DNA of 39,066 bases from an uncultured Flavobacteriales bacterium. Its GTDB lineage: Bacteria > Bacteroidota > Bacteroidia > Flavobacteriales_D > Crocinitomicaceae. The stretch is from NCBI GenBank assembly GCA_913056215.1, contig CAJXMN010000016.1:1-39066 (forward strand), read 5' to 3'. The notes under the pieces were generated by a model. That model worked only from the letters and a program-made list of their open reading frames with translations. It was not told the origin of the DNA and made no database searches. This document shows, one piece after another, positions 15,671-24,157 of the stretch. Position 1 is the first letter of the stretch. The number at the start of each line of letters is the position of its first letter. The position numbers and the translations under genes are program-made.

Positions 15671-17830
15671 TTACTTTGCTACAATCTCCATCTCATTGAT
15701 GAGGTTTTGAGCGCCACCAAACTTGTCGATTACAAAAAGTATATAACGTATATCACAAGATATTGTACGTTGAATCTCATCCTCAAAGAAAATGTCGCCC
15801 GACATGGCTTCCCAGTTGCCGTCAAAAGCTGTACCAATCAATTCGCCATCAGCGTTGATCACGGGAGATCCTGAGTTCCCTCCTGTAATGTCGTTATTGC
15901 TAATAAAATTGACAACCATTTCACCCTTGTCATTTGCATAACGACCATAATTTTTTTCTTCATACAATGCTTTCAACTTCGGAGAAACATGGAATTCTGG
16001 ATTGTCCGGATCTTCTTTTCGAATACCTTCCTCTAGGGTGGTATAGATTGAATAAGTTGTATCCGCGTTAGGCGAATAGGGTAGGATATTTCCGTACGTC
16101 AAGCGCAATGTACTGTTCGCATTCGGATAGAATAATTTGTCCTCCTTCATTTTCCGATATCCGCGAATGAACATACGGTTAGCCCGTTTCAGATCAGTAG
16201 AAGCTTTCTGATACATTTCCTTTGATATAGCTGCCTTATGGGTGTTGTTTAAAGATTCAATTAACTTGAAAAGTGGGTCTTCTTGCAGCTCTTTTAAAGG
16301 AAAACTATCCGATTTTTCAACCAGTTTATCGAACTTTTTAAATTTCTTTTTCGAAGTAAACATTGATTTTCTCCGTAATTTCTTTACATAGCTATCGATT
16401 TTTCCATCTTTACCTAGTTCTTTGATCCGCTCAGGAAGGTACTTTTCATCAATATCTTCATAATAGGATTGGAGAAGTGTCGATAATGTGCGGTATTCAA
16501 TATCCATATTTGCGCGATCATAAAAATCGAGAAGTGTAGCTTTCCATTGCGTATACTTATTCTTAGCCCATTCCTCTTTACCTTCTTTCAATGCATCTGC
16601 AATCATCGTAAAACGATAAACGTTGAGGTTGAGATCTACGGAGTAGATCATTTCCTTTTGGTAGGCTTTGAGGTGCACAAATTCATTCATTGCGTCGTAC
16701 GCTGATTCAATTGTTGGCAGTACATCGGCATATTCAGGATGTTCTTCCGCGAATTGAGCAAAACTTTTTTCAATGGCACGTTTTTTTTCAGCCACTTTAT
16801 TCTTTTTAACTTGTTTGGTCTGACCAATAAAATATTTCCAGTAATTGGCAACTTGAGCGTATTTAGAAGCATAATTTAACCGAACTTCAGTACTTTTTTC
16901 CATCTCTTCTTTCATGATCTTGAGTTTTTTTGCTCGAAGCTCCACGCGTTTGGGCTGTTCTATATTCACAGCTTGTTCAACACCGAAGGAGGATAGGTAG
17001 CGATCAGTAGATCCAGGGAACCCCATGACCATCGCAAAGTCACCTTTGTCATAACCTTTAATGGATATGGGTAGAGCATATTTTGGTTGCAGTGGTTGAT
17101 TATCATCACTATAAGCAGCAGGTTGATTGTTTTGTCCAGCGTAAATGCGAAACATCGAAAAATCCCCAGTATGTCGCGGGTACATCCAGTTATCCGTGTC
17201 GTGACCGAATTTACCAATAGACTCGGGAGGAGCCCCCACTAAACGAACGTCTTTAAATTTTTCTGTAACAAAGAGATAGAATTCATTACCTTCAAAGAAG
17301 TCGCGAATAAAAGCATCGTAATGTGTACCTTCTATAGCCTCTCCAGTGATTTTACGAGATATACTAGCGATTTTCGCACTTCTCTCTTTTTCTGACATGT
17401 CATCCGTCAGGTTTCTGTTGATTTGTTCAGAAACGTCCTGAATACGAACAACGAATGTAGCAGATAAGCCTTCCACCGGAATTTCCTGATCGTGTGATTT
17501 AGCCCAAAACCCTTCTTCCAGATAATTGTTTTCTTCAGAAGAGGCATCTGCTATGGCATTATACCCACAATGATGATTGGTAAGAAGTAAACCTTTTTGA
17601 GAAATAACTTCTGCTGTACAGAAACCGCCAAAAGAAACGATTGCATCTTTAATTGATGCGTTGTTGATGCTGTAAATCTCTTCTTGAGTGAGATTCAACC
17701 CATGTTTTTTCATGTCTTCGTAGTTTCTACCCAGTAAGAATGGTAACCACATCCCCTCGTCGGCACGCAGCAACGGCGTTAATCCTAAACTTACGAGCAA
17801 TACAAAAGCAATTATTTGTTTATTCATCAT
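15671..17830 (-). CDS. S46-family dipeptidyl-peptidase, DPP7-like
   Basis: About 719 residues from ATG 17830; an ATG at 17827 is equally possible. Upstream ATG 17869 would put 13 residues before the signal peptide and lies over the likely promoter. A signal peptide (IIAFVLLVSLGLTPLLRADEG) sends it to the periplasm. S46 enzymes release dipeptides from peptide N termini. Motifs: GMWLPF near the N terminus, LLTNHHCGYNAI with the catalytic His, FGHDTDNWMYPRHTGDFS with the catalytic Asp region, and DITGGNSGSPV with Ser653. Eighteen residues after Ser comes Gly (FDGNWEAMSGD), the residue reported for DPP7, where DPP11 has Arg. This predicts preference for hydrophobic rather than acidic P1 residues. 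It has its own terminator. Confidence 0.93.
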   Translation of the reverse strand: MMNKQIIAFVLLVSLGLTPLLRADEGMWLPFLLGRNYEDMKKHGLNLTQEEIYSINNASIKDAIVSFGGFCTAEVISQKGLLLTNHHCGYNAIADASSEENNYLEEGFWAKSHDQEIPVEGLSATFVVRIQDVSEQINRNLTDDMSEKERSAKIASISRKITGEAIEGTHYDAFIRDFFEGNEFYLFVTEKFKDVRLVGAPPESIGKFGHDTDNWMYPRHTGDFSMFRIYAGQNNQPAAYSDDNQPLQPKYALPISIKGYDKGDFAMVMGFPGSTDRYLSSFGVEQAVNIEQPKRVELRAKKLKIMKEEMEKSTEVRLNYASKYAQVANYWKYFIGQTKQVKKNKVAEKKRAIEKSFAQFAEEHPEYADVLPTIESAYDAMNEFVHLKAYQKEMIYSVDLNLNVYRFTMIADALKEGKEEWAKNKYTQWKATLLDFYDRANMDIEYRTLSTLLQSYYEDIDEKYLPERIKELGKDGKIDSYVKKLRRKSMFTSKKKFKKFDKLVEKSDSFPLKELQEDPLFKLIESLNNTHKAAISKEMYQKASTDLKRANRMFIRGYRKMKEDKLFYPNANSTLRLTYGNILPYSPNADTTYSIYTTLEEGIRKEDPDNPEFHVSPKLKALYEEKNYGRYANDKGEMVVNFISNNDITGGNSGSPVINADGELIGTAFDGNWEAMSGDIFFEDEIQRTISCDIRYILFVIDKFGGAQNLINEMEIVAK

Positions 17831-17866
17831 TTTTAATTTTAAATTTAATTTGAAATTAGAACCCCA

Positions 17867-17874
17867 CAAAGTTA
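17867..17874 (-). promoter_or_regulatory. Candidate -7 promoter box (TAACTTTG) for the S46 gene
   Basis: TAACTTTG on the minus strand matches TANNTTTG and predicts a start near 17860, about 30 bp before ATG 17830. No TTG is found at the expected -33 position. If correct, it rules out the more upstream ATG at 17869. Confidence 0.4.
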
Positions 17875-18024
17875 GGAATACGCCGCGTAAAATAGAAGAT
17901 TTTGGACCAAACGTAATGAAGAATAAGAGGAGTAGTCAGAATTATTCGACGAACTTACGATTCTGGACTCTCAGTGATTCACGTTTGTTTTCATATAAAA
18001 TGTGAATAACAACTTTCAAATGAG

Positions 18025-18055
18025 TTGTGATTAATAAATGATAATTCTATATTTG
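18025..18055 (+). promoter_or_regulatory. Promoter of secDF (TTG-N20-TATATTTG)
   Basis: TTG at 18025-18027 and TATATTTG at 18048-18055 give a complete Bacteroidota promoter with 20-nt spacing. The start would be near 18062, leaving a 26-nt leader before ATG 18088. Confidence 0.65.
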
Positions 18056-18087
18056 CCAGCTATTAAATAACAAACGACGGTTTTACT

Positions 18088-21000
18088 ATGCGTAACAAAG
18101 GATTTTTTTGGTTTTTCACCATCTTGCTCATCGCGGTAAGTATTTATCAGATATCGTTTTCTTTTATAGGTAATAGTATAGAAGAAAAAGCGGAACAGCG
18201 CGCTCAGGAGCGAGTGGAAGAACTCAAAGCAAAAGCTGGGAATGAAGATGTAAAGTTGCCTAATGGGACTTATGTCAATTTCGAGAAAAATAATGAAGCA
18301 AAAGCACTGGCAAAGGCTGCTTATGTCAATGAACTGCTCAAAGAAAAGAATAACCAGGAGGTGTTTTTAGGAAATACCTTTAACGATATAAAAGAAAAAT
18401 CAGTTTCTCTCGGCCTCGATTTGAAAGGAGGTATGTCGGTTACCTTAGAGCTCTCTATGGCAGATTTAGTGAAGAATGCTGCTCTAAATCCACGTGACTT
18501 GCACTTCAAAAAACCTTATGAAGCGGCATTAGATACGTACAACGCAGAAGGTGGTGATTTTATTGATCTTTTTGTTCAGAAACACCAGGAACTTTACCCC
18601 GAGCGCAAATTGATTCGTGAATTTTCTACTCAAGAAGTACTTGCCGATCTCTCTAATAAAGCTTCCGATGAAGAAGTGACCGATTTTTTGAGAAATCTTT
18701 CGGAAGGTGCGTTAGATGGTGTGGAGACCATCATGGAAAACCGTATTAATCAATTTGGTGTAGCGCAACCCAACATAACTAAAGATGATAATCAAAACCG
18801 TTTATACATTGAATTACCAGGTGTAAAGGATCAAGCAACTGTTCGTGATCGCCTTCAGAGTACAGCGAATCTCGAGTTTTATTTAGCTGTTAAAGGACAA
18901 GAGATTGGCGGTTTTTTCAATGATTTACTCGTTCAAAGTAAAGAAGGAGTAGATGACGATGAATTTGAAGATTTGTTCAGCGATGAAGAGGATTCTTCAG
19001 CGGTAGATGCAGCACAGGACTCTACACAACTGAATGAAGAGGCAAACGATGTTGCTGTTGCTGATTCGATGGATACGACTAGTTCTATTGAAGATGAATT
19101 GGCTGCTGAAGAATCGGATGCTGAGGACACTTCTTCGGTTGAATTGACTGAGTTTGGACGGATGTTCCAGGTAAATATCGACAGTGATAATCAATTTAGA
19201 AATAGTCCGCGTCTTGGATTTGCAAAGTCAAGTGATACGGCCAAGATCAATAAGATCATCAACGATAAGGCCGAAGAATTGATGATGGATAACATCCGAT
19301 TCATGTGGGATGCTAATGCGATTGATAATCCAGATAGTGATACACTTTATTATACGCTTTATGCGCTAAAAGTACCTCAAGATCTAAAAGCGCGTGTAGG
19401 AGTAGATGATATTGAGAGTTCGCGCGTTTCGGTAGATCCTAATGATGGTAAAATTGGTGTGAGTGTTTCGATGTCAGGACGTGGCTCGGAAGAGTGGGCT
19501 GAAATGACTTCTGAAAATGTGGGTAATTTTATTGCAATTACCATGGATGATAAGGTGTTTAGCGCCCCTATCATCAATGGACCTATTACTGGAGGACAAA
19601 CATTGATTTCTGGAAACTTTACGTCTGAAGAGGCAAAATCATTGACGAACTTACTCAATGCAGGTGCTTTACCGGCTCCTTGTGTCATCGTTGATGAGGC
19701 TGTTGTCGGGCCAACGATTGGTGCTGAAAATTCGCGCTCTGGATTGATTTCTTTTGCAGTTGCTCTGGCGATTGTACTATTATACATGGTATTTTATTAC
19801 GGTCGCGCTGGTCTCATTGCTGATTTGGCATTGTTGATTAATATCGTACTTATCGTTGGTTTCTTAGCGGCATTTGGTGCTGTATTGACTTTGGCTGGTA
19901 TTGCAGGTATTGTTTTGACGATCGGTATGTCTGTGGATGCCAACGTTCTTATTTTCGAACGGATCCGTGAGGAAGTAGCAGAAGGCAAAGGCATGAAATT
20001 GTCGATCAAAGACGGCTACAAAAATGCACTGACTTCTATTGTCGATGCCAACGTAACGACTTTACTCGTAGCAATTGTACTCAAAACATTTGGTACAGGA
20101 CCTATCGAGAGTTTCGCTACTACGTTAATCATCGGTATTTTTACATCAGTTTTTGCTGCGGTGGTTATTACAAGATTGATTTTTGAATCACAAATTAGTC
20201 GTAAGAAGGTGTTTACATTCTCTACACCGATAACCAAAGGAGCGTTCAAAAGCTTGAACTTTCAGTTTCTCAAGAATCGCAAAAAGTTCTATATCGTATC
20301 GACTATTCTAGTAATTGCCGGAATTGTCGTGTTATCAACGCGTGGATTAAAACCAAGCGTTGAATTTGCTGGTGGAAGAACTTACGAAACGAAGTTTGAA
20401 CAGCCCGTTGCCCAAGATGTAGAAAAGATTAAATCGCTGTTGCGTGAAAATCTGGTCGAAGAAAATGGAGCTCCGGCTTCGGTTGAGGTAAAAATGCGTA
20501 ACTCAAATTATCGCGTAGAAATTTCAACGGATTACAAACAGAATGTACCCAATGCTCAGGGAGAAGTAGAGCAGGAGGTTTTAGCAGCCCTGGCAACAGT
20601 TGAGGGACAATATGGTGTAGCTGAGATTAAGAACAGTCGTTCGGTATCTCCTTCGATATCTGAAGAATTGAAGCAATCATCATTCATTTCGATAATCCTC
20701 TCCTTGATTATTATCTTTGTTTATATCCTGATCCGATTTGGAAAATGGCAGTACGGTCTCGGTGCACTTGTGGCTATGGGGCATGACGTCGTCATCGTTC
20801 TGGGACTTTTTGCATTGCTCCACGGTGTATTACCTTTTAATATGGAGATCGATCAAGCATTCATTGCCGCTATATTGACTGTTGTAGGTTACTCAATTAA
20901 CGATACAGTGGTTGTATTTGATAGGCTACGTGAATACTTAAATAAATATAGACGTAAGGATCGCAAGGAGATTATGAATTTAGCCTTGAACTCTACGTTA

Positions 21001-21192
21001 AGTCGAACAATAAACACCTCACTTTCGACATTCTTGGTGTTGTTGATCATCTTCCTGTTCGATGGAGGAGCGATAAAAGGATTTATATTTGCCTTGATGG
21101 TTGGTGTAATCGTTGGTACCTACTCGTCGGTTTGCGTAGCCACACCAATTGTTGCAGATCTCGTTAAAGGTGATAAAAATAAAGAAGAATAA
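18088..21192 (+). CDS. secDF: SecDF fusion, protein-export membrane protein
   Basis: 1034 residues. SecD and SecF are fused, as is usual in Bacteroidota. The complex uses the proton motive force to pull proteins out of the SecYEG channel. The SecD part begins with one membrane segment and the signature LGLDLKGGMSVTLEL, then the periplasmic P1 region, and a five-helix block from about residue 550 with GMSVDANVLIFERIREE. The SecF part (about 720 onward) has SVEFAGGRTYETKF, VGYSINDTVVVFDRLREY and a final helix block. Residues 288-351 form a low-complexity stretch dominated by Asp, Glu, Ser, Thr and Ala, inserted in the periplasmic head. The gene has a clear promoter and terminator, so it is a single-gene unit. 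Confidence 0.96.
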   Translation: MRNKGFFWFFTILLIAVSIYQISFSFIGNSIEEKAEQRAQERVEELKAKAGNEDVKLPNGTYVNFEKNNEAKALAKAAYVNELLKEKNNQEVFLGNTFNDIKEKSVSLGLDLKGGMSVTLELSMADLVKNAALNPRDLHFKKPYEAALDTYNAEGGDFIDLFVQKHQELYPERKLIREFSTQEVLADLSNKASDEEVTDFLRNLSEGALDGVETIMENRINQFGVAQPNITKDDNQNRLYIELPGVKDQATVRDRLQSTANLEFYLAVKGQEIGGFFNDLLVQSKEGVDDDEFEDLFSDEEDSSAVDAAQDSTQLNEEANDVAVADSMDTTSSIEDELAAEESDAEDTSSVELTEFGRMFQVNIDSDNQFRNSPRLGFAKSSDTAKINKIINDKAEELMMDNIRFMWDANAIDNPDSDTLYYTLYALKVPQDLKARVGVDDIESSRVSVDPNDGKIGVSVSMSGRGSEEWAEMTSENVGNFIAITMDDKVFSAPIINGPITGGQTLISGNFTSEEAKSLTNLLNAGALPAPCVIVDEAVVGPTIGAENSRSGLISFAVALAIVLLYMVFYYGRAGLIADLALLINIVLIVGFLAAFGAVLTLAGIAGIVLTIGMSVDANVLIFERIREEVAEGKGMKLSIKDGYKNALTSIVDANVTTLLVAIVLKTFGTGPIESFATTLIIGIFTSVFAAVVITRLIFESQISRKKVFTFSTPITKGAFKSLNFQFLKNRKKFYIVSTILVIAGIVVLSTRGLKPSVEFAGGRTYETKFEQPVAQDVEKIKSLLRENLVEENGAPASVEVKMRNSNYRVEISTDYKQNVPNAQGEVEQEVLAALATVEGQYGVAEIKNSRSVSPSISEELKQSSFISIILSLIIIFVYILIRFGKWQYGLGALVAMGHDVVIVLGLFALLHGVLPFNMEIDQAFIAAILTVVGYSINDTVVVFDRLREYLNKYRRKDRKEIMNLALNSTLSRTINTSLSTFLVLLIIFLFDGGAIKGFIFALMVGVIVGTYSSVCVATPIVADLVKGDKNKEE

Positions 21193-21211
21193 ACTTATTC
21201 AACTATTCAGA

Positions 21212-21244
21212 AAGTCGCATCTTTACGATGCGGCTTTTTTTTTG
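21212..21244 (+). terminator. Intrinsic terminator after secDF
   Basis: AAGTCGCATC (21212-21221) pairs with GATGCGGCTT (21227-21236) with one wobble around a five-base loop, followed by an uninterrupted T run. It is 20 bp beyond the secDF stop. Confidence 0.88.
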
Positions 21245-21306
21245 CCTTTTTTGTCGATCACTGTGAACTTTATGCTTTTCCTGTTGTCTTCAAAGAAAAG
21301 TTGTTT

Positions 21307-21741
21307 ATGCTGTTTGATACTTCAGTAAATGATAAGGATACAAGGCAATCGATAAAATCCTCGGTAGGCCGTCCCTATAATTTAGTGGATATGATGTTTC
21401 GGGGTGTAGGAAATATTGGTTGCTCACGCATGGAGGTAACGGCTTATTCAAAGCTCTTTAACGCAATTATGCAAAAAAAGAAACAAGCGGTTTTTGCAAA
21501 CATAGCCTTGCGACCAAAAGGGTTGATCGTTGTTTTAAGCATTCGAACGAGCAACTATTCCTGGGTGATCCCGTTTCATTATTTGTCGGTATTTAAAACA
21601 AAAGAGTTGGTCATTCACGGTCAAGGTGAATATTTAAAGTTTAAGCTACTCGGCGATCAGAATAAGCAATTTATTTCGAAGATCTTAAAACTTCAGGAAG
21701 CATATAATCAACAAGGTTACTATGGCGGAATAGAGGTGTAA
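21307..21741 (+). CDS. Conserved small protein of unknown function, possibly PH-like
   Basis: 144 residues from ATG 21307 (the frame also opens at TTG 21301). There is no signal peptide and no membrane segment, so it is cytosolic. The middle is an alternating beta pattern with recognisable conserved stretches: RMEVTAYSKLFNAIMQKKKQ, FANIALRPKGLIVVLSI, SWVIPFHYLSVFKT, VIHGQGEYLKFKL. To my recollection similar proteins are widespread in Flavobacteriia as uncharacterised or PH-domain-like proteins. The order of strands with a last helix (FISKILKLQEAY) is compatible with a PH fold, but this is inference. It stands alone between the secDF terminator and the lemA promoter. Confidence 0.75.
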   Translation: MLFDTSVNDKDTRQSIKSSVGRPYNLVDMMFRGVGNIGCSRMEVTAYSKLFNAIMQKKKQAVFANIALRPKGLIVVLSIRTSNYSWVIPFHYLSVFKTKELVIHGQGEYLKFKLLGDQNKQFISKILKLQEAYNQQGYYGGIEV

Positions 21742-21795
21742 GTAGCACTTTTCAACTTTTATTTGATGTTGTGGTTTCTTTTTTTTTCGTGAATC

Positions 21796-21824
21796 TTGCG
21801 TCTGCAATTATTTGACTACCTTTG
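21796..21824 (+). promoter_or_regulatory. Promoter of the lemA-M48 operon (TTG-N18-TACCTTTG)
   Basis: TTG at 21796-21798 and TACCTTTG at 21817-21824 match the Bacteroidota pattern with 18-nt spacing. The predicted leader before ATG 21847 is only about 15 nt. Confidence 0.6.
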
Positions 21825-21846
21825 ATAGGAATAAATTTTTAGTATT

Positions 21847-22410
21847 ATGACTGGTTTATGGATAGCTATCGCGATAGTGGTGATTTTAGTGATTTGGGTA
21901 ATTGTTATTTATAACACCCTTGTTCGATTGCGAGAAAATCGTGAAAATGCATTTGCTGACATCGACGTACAATTGAAACAACGTCACGACTTAGTTCCAC
22001 AACTTCTTGGTGCAGTTAAAGGTTACATGGAGCATGAGCGCGAAACTCTGGAAAACATCACCAAGGCGCGTCAAAATGCTGTCGATGCTTCCACTGTAAA
22101 TGATAAAATTGCTGCAGAAAAAGAATTGACGTCTGCTTTAAGCGGATTGAATATTCAAGTGGAAGCTTATCCAGATCTTAAAGCCAACGAAAACTTTATG
22201 CAGTTGCAAAATGAGTTGTCAGACATAGAGAACAAACTTGCGGCAGTGCGCAGATATTTCAATTCTTCGACTAAAGAACTGAACGTTTCCGTGCAAAAAT
22301 TCCCTAATGTGATTTTTGCAGGGATGTTTGGCTTTCAAGAGGAGCCTATGTTTGATTTGGGAGATTCGAAACGCGAAGCGATGGAAGAACCACCAGAAAT
22401 TAAGTTTTAG
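21847..22410 (+). CDS. lemA: LemA family protein
   Basis: 187 residues. One N-terminal membrane segment (IAIAIVVILVIWVIVIYNTL) is followed by a helical bundle with the family's markers: VRLRENRENAFADIDVQLKQ, RHDLVPQLLGAVKGYMEHE, then ENFMQLQNELSDIENKLAAV and RRYFNSSTKELN. The membrane topology places the short N terminus outside in most models. LemA genes are very often paired with an M48/HtpX-type protease, as here (23 bp downstream). The function is not established; a link to envelope stress or protease control is inferred from this pairing. Confidence 0.95.
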   Translation: MTGLWIAIAIVVILVIWVIVIYNTLVRLRENRENAFADIDVQLKQRHDLVPQLLGAVKGYMEHERETLENITKARQNAVDASTVNDKIAAEKELTSALSGLNIQVEAYPDLKANENFMQLQNELSDIENKLAAVRRYFNSSTKELNVSVQKFPNVIFAGMFGFQEEPMFDLGDSKREAMEEPPEIKF

Positions 22411-22433
22411 ACGACTGCAAATTTTATGTCATT

Positions 22434-23384
22434 ATGAAGTATATTGGTATCCAGCAACAGATAGCTGCAAATAATCGCAAGTCTGTATTACTGTTGATGG
22501 CTTTTCCGCTACTCGTTTTTTCAATGGCATATGCGGCTTTTTATTTCCTCAATTTTGATGAAGAGGGGGCTCCTGATGCCACAGCGATTTGGGATTTATT
22601 TTACCCCTATTTACCTTTTATTGGAATCGGCGTGATCATTTGGTTCTTGATTGCTTATTTCGCGAATGCTAAAATGATTAATGCAGCAGCTCGTTCTAAA
22701 ACGCTTACCCGTAAAGAAAACATGCGTGTTTATAATCTTACAGAGAATCTCTGTATGAGTGTAGGTATGCGTATGCCGCAATTGCGCATCATTGAAACAG
22801 ATGCGTTAAATGCTTTTGCCAGTGGAATCAATGAAAAAACGTTTACGGTCACGTTGACGCGCGGTATTGTTGAGAAGCTAGATGATGAAGAGCTCGAAGG
22901 TGTTATAGCACATGAGTTGATGCATATCAGGAATAATGATGTGCGACTATTAATCATCTCCATTGTTTTTGTAGGAATTTTCTCATTTCTCGTTCAGGTA
23001 GCCTTTCGAAGTATTCTGTACGGTAGTATTTCTGGTGGTCGAAAAAGAAATAACGATGGTAAAGGCATGATAGTTATTCTGGTTATAACCCTGGTAGCCT
23101 ATTTATTATCGATGCTATTTAAGTTTGCGCTGAGTAGGAAGCGCGAGTATCTTGCAGACGCTGGAGCTGTTCAGATGACGAGGAACTCTGAAGGAATGGC
23201 TCGAGCACTCGAAAAAATTTCTGGCAATCATCATGTTGATAAGGTGAAAAGTGAGGATGTTCAGCAATTATTTATAGAAAATGCTCCAGAAGATACGAGT
23301 GCCGGTTTCCTCGGTGGTTTAGGAGGTTTATTTTCTACACATCCTCCGATTGAAAAGCGCATCAAAGTGTTACGTCAATTTTAA
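22434..23384 (+). CDS. M48-family membrane metalloprotease, HtpX-like
   Basis: 316 residues. Two membrane segments near the N terminus (LLLMAFPLLVFSMAYAAFYF; FIGIGVIIWFLIAYFA) precede MRMPQLRIIETDALNAFASG and the zinc site HELMH in VIAHELMHIRNNDV. Two more hydrophobic segments follow, then the third ligand Glu in SRKREYLADAGA. The C terminus ends with FSTHPPIEKRIKVLRQF, typical of HtpX-type enzymes. It is expected to degrade or clip misfolded membrane proteins. It shares the lemA promoter. No terminator with a T run is visible in the 78-bp convergent gap after it. Confidence 0.93.
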   Translation: MKYIGIQQQIAANNRKSVLLLMAFPLLVFSMAYAAFYFLNFDEEGAPDATAIWDLFYPYLPFIGIGVIIWFLIAYFANAKMINAAARSKTLTRKENMRVYNLTENLCMSVGMRMPQLRIIETDALNAFASGINEKTFTVTLTRGIVEKLDDEELEGVIAHELMHIRNNDVRLLIISIVFVGIFSFLVQVAFRSILYGSISGGRKRNNDGKGMIVILVITLVAYLLSMLFKFALSRKREYLADAGAVQMTRNSEGMARALEKISGNHHVDKVKSEDVQQLFIENAPEDTSAGFLGGLGGLFSTHPPIEKRIKVLRQF

Positions 23385-23462
23385 TTATCCTTTTTTCGCT
23401 ACATTGCTTTTTGAATGCAGCGATCGTTCATCACGTTTGAAATCTTAACGAGCGATAAAGAA

Positions 23463-24077
23463 TTACTCGCTGGAAATGACTTTTCCATTGACGTATCGTT
23501 CTTTTAAAACAAGGTCCCCATTTTTATTATAAATAAAACTTTCTCCATGTATAATCCCGTTTTCATAAGGGATTTCTAAATAAACTGTGGTATCGTGAGG
23601 AGCTGGAAAATAGCGCTCACAAACTCCTGTAAATGGTTCGTCGTAGAGGTAGGCTATTGGTTTACCGTACTTGTTATCTTTTTTCTCAAGCTCTTCACAA
23701 GCACAGCGTTCTTGATTTCCTACCGAGGTACGTACCTCTTTTCCTCCTTTGTAAATACTGCGTCCGATTGTATCTCCTTTTAAGGATAAAAGAATGCGAT
23801 TTCCGTATAGTTGACCTTTGAAAAGTTGTCGCTTTTCGTACTTTTTATCACTGTTGGGATACTTGAGATAGCAACGTCCTGTATACAGGGAATCCTGACG
23901 ATAGAATTTGCCGTTGCGCTCTTCTAAATCTGCACAATGACAATCGGGGAGGTATTGATAGACTGAAAAATCGTCTTTTTTAATTCTTGCCTGAATTTCT
24001 TTCCATTGGGGCTGTTGATTGCAGGCAAAAAATAGGATTGCGCATAAAATGAAGGTATGTTGAAGGATGCTTTTCAT
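23463..24077 (-). CDS. Lipoprotein with duplicated CxC...TGxC module and MORN-like tail
   Basis: 204 residues from ATG 24077. The longer frame back to 24146 is rejected because a promoter lies there and the signal sequence starts at MKSILQH. The lipobox ends at FFACN (Cys19). The mature protein holds two tandem copies of one module. The first has DCHCADLEERNG, then YTGRCYLKYPN and LFKGQLYGN. The second has ERCACEELEKKD, then FTGVCERYFPA and YENGIIHGE. Each copy keeps three cysteines (CxC and TGxC). The C-terminal GESFIYNKNGDLVLKERYVNG is a MORN-like repeat of the sort seen in YwqK-type proteins. Function unknown; it probably faces the periplasm, or the cell surface. Confidence 0.82.
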   Translation of the reverse strand: MKSILQHTFILCAILFFACNQQPQWKEIQARIKKDDFSVYQYLPDCHCADLEERNGKFYRQDSLYTGRCYLKYPNSDKKYEKRQLFKGQLYGNRILLSLKGDTIGRSIYKGGKEVRTSVGNQERCACEELEKKDNKYGKPIAYLYDEPFTGVCERYFPAPHDTTVYLEIPYENGIIHGESFIYNKNGDLVLKERYVNGKVISSE

Positions 24078-24116
24078 AATATTTTTAACTTTGAACTTAA
24101 ACGCTGAATTTGCGGT

Positions 24117-24146
24117 CAAAAATATCAATTTTGTCCATGTAATCAA
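24117..24146 (-). promoter_or_regulatory. Promoter of the duplicated-module lipoprotein (TTG-N19-TATTTTTG)
   Basis: On the minus strand TTG (24146-24144) and TATTTTTG (24124-24117) match the Bacteroidota pattern with 19-nt spacing. The predicted start near 24110 leaves a 33-nt leader and supports ATG 24077 as the start codon. It sits back to back with the start of the WYL gene. Confidence 0.6.
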
Positions 24147-24157
24147 AAGTTACAGTT

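Noticed and set aside
19377-19787. A 136-residue open frame on the minus strand
   Set aside because: It is the shadow of the SecDF gene, and its composition follows from the sense codons.
23398-23423. Imperfect hairpin in the gap after the M48 gene
   Set aside because: It has a central mismatch and no T run on either strand, so terminator status is not supported.
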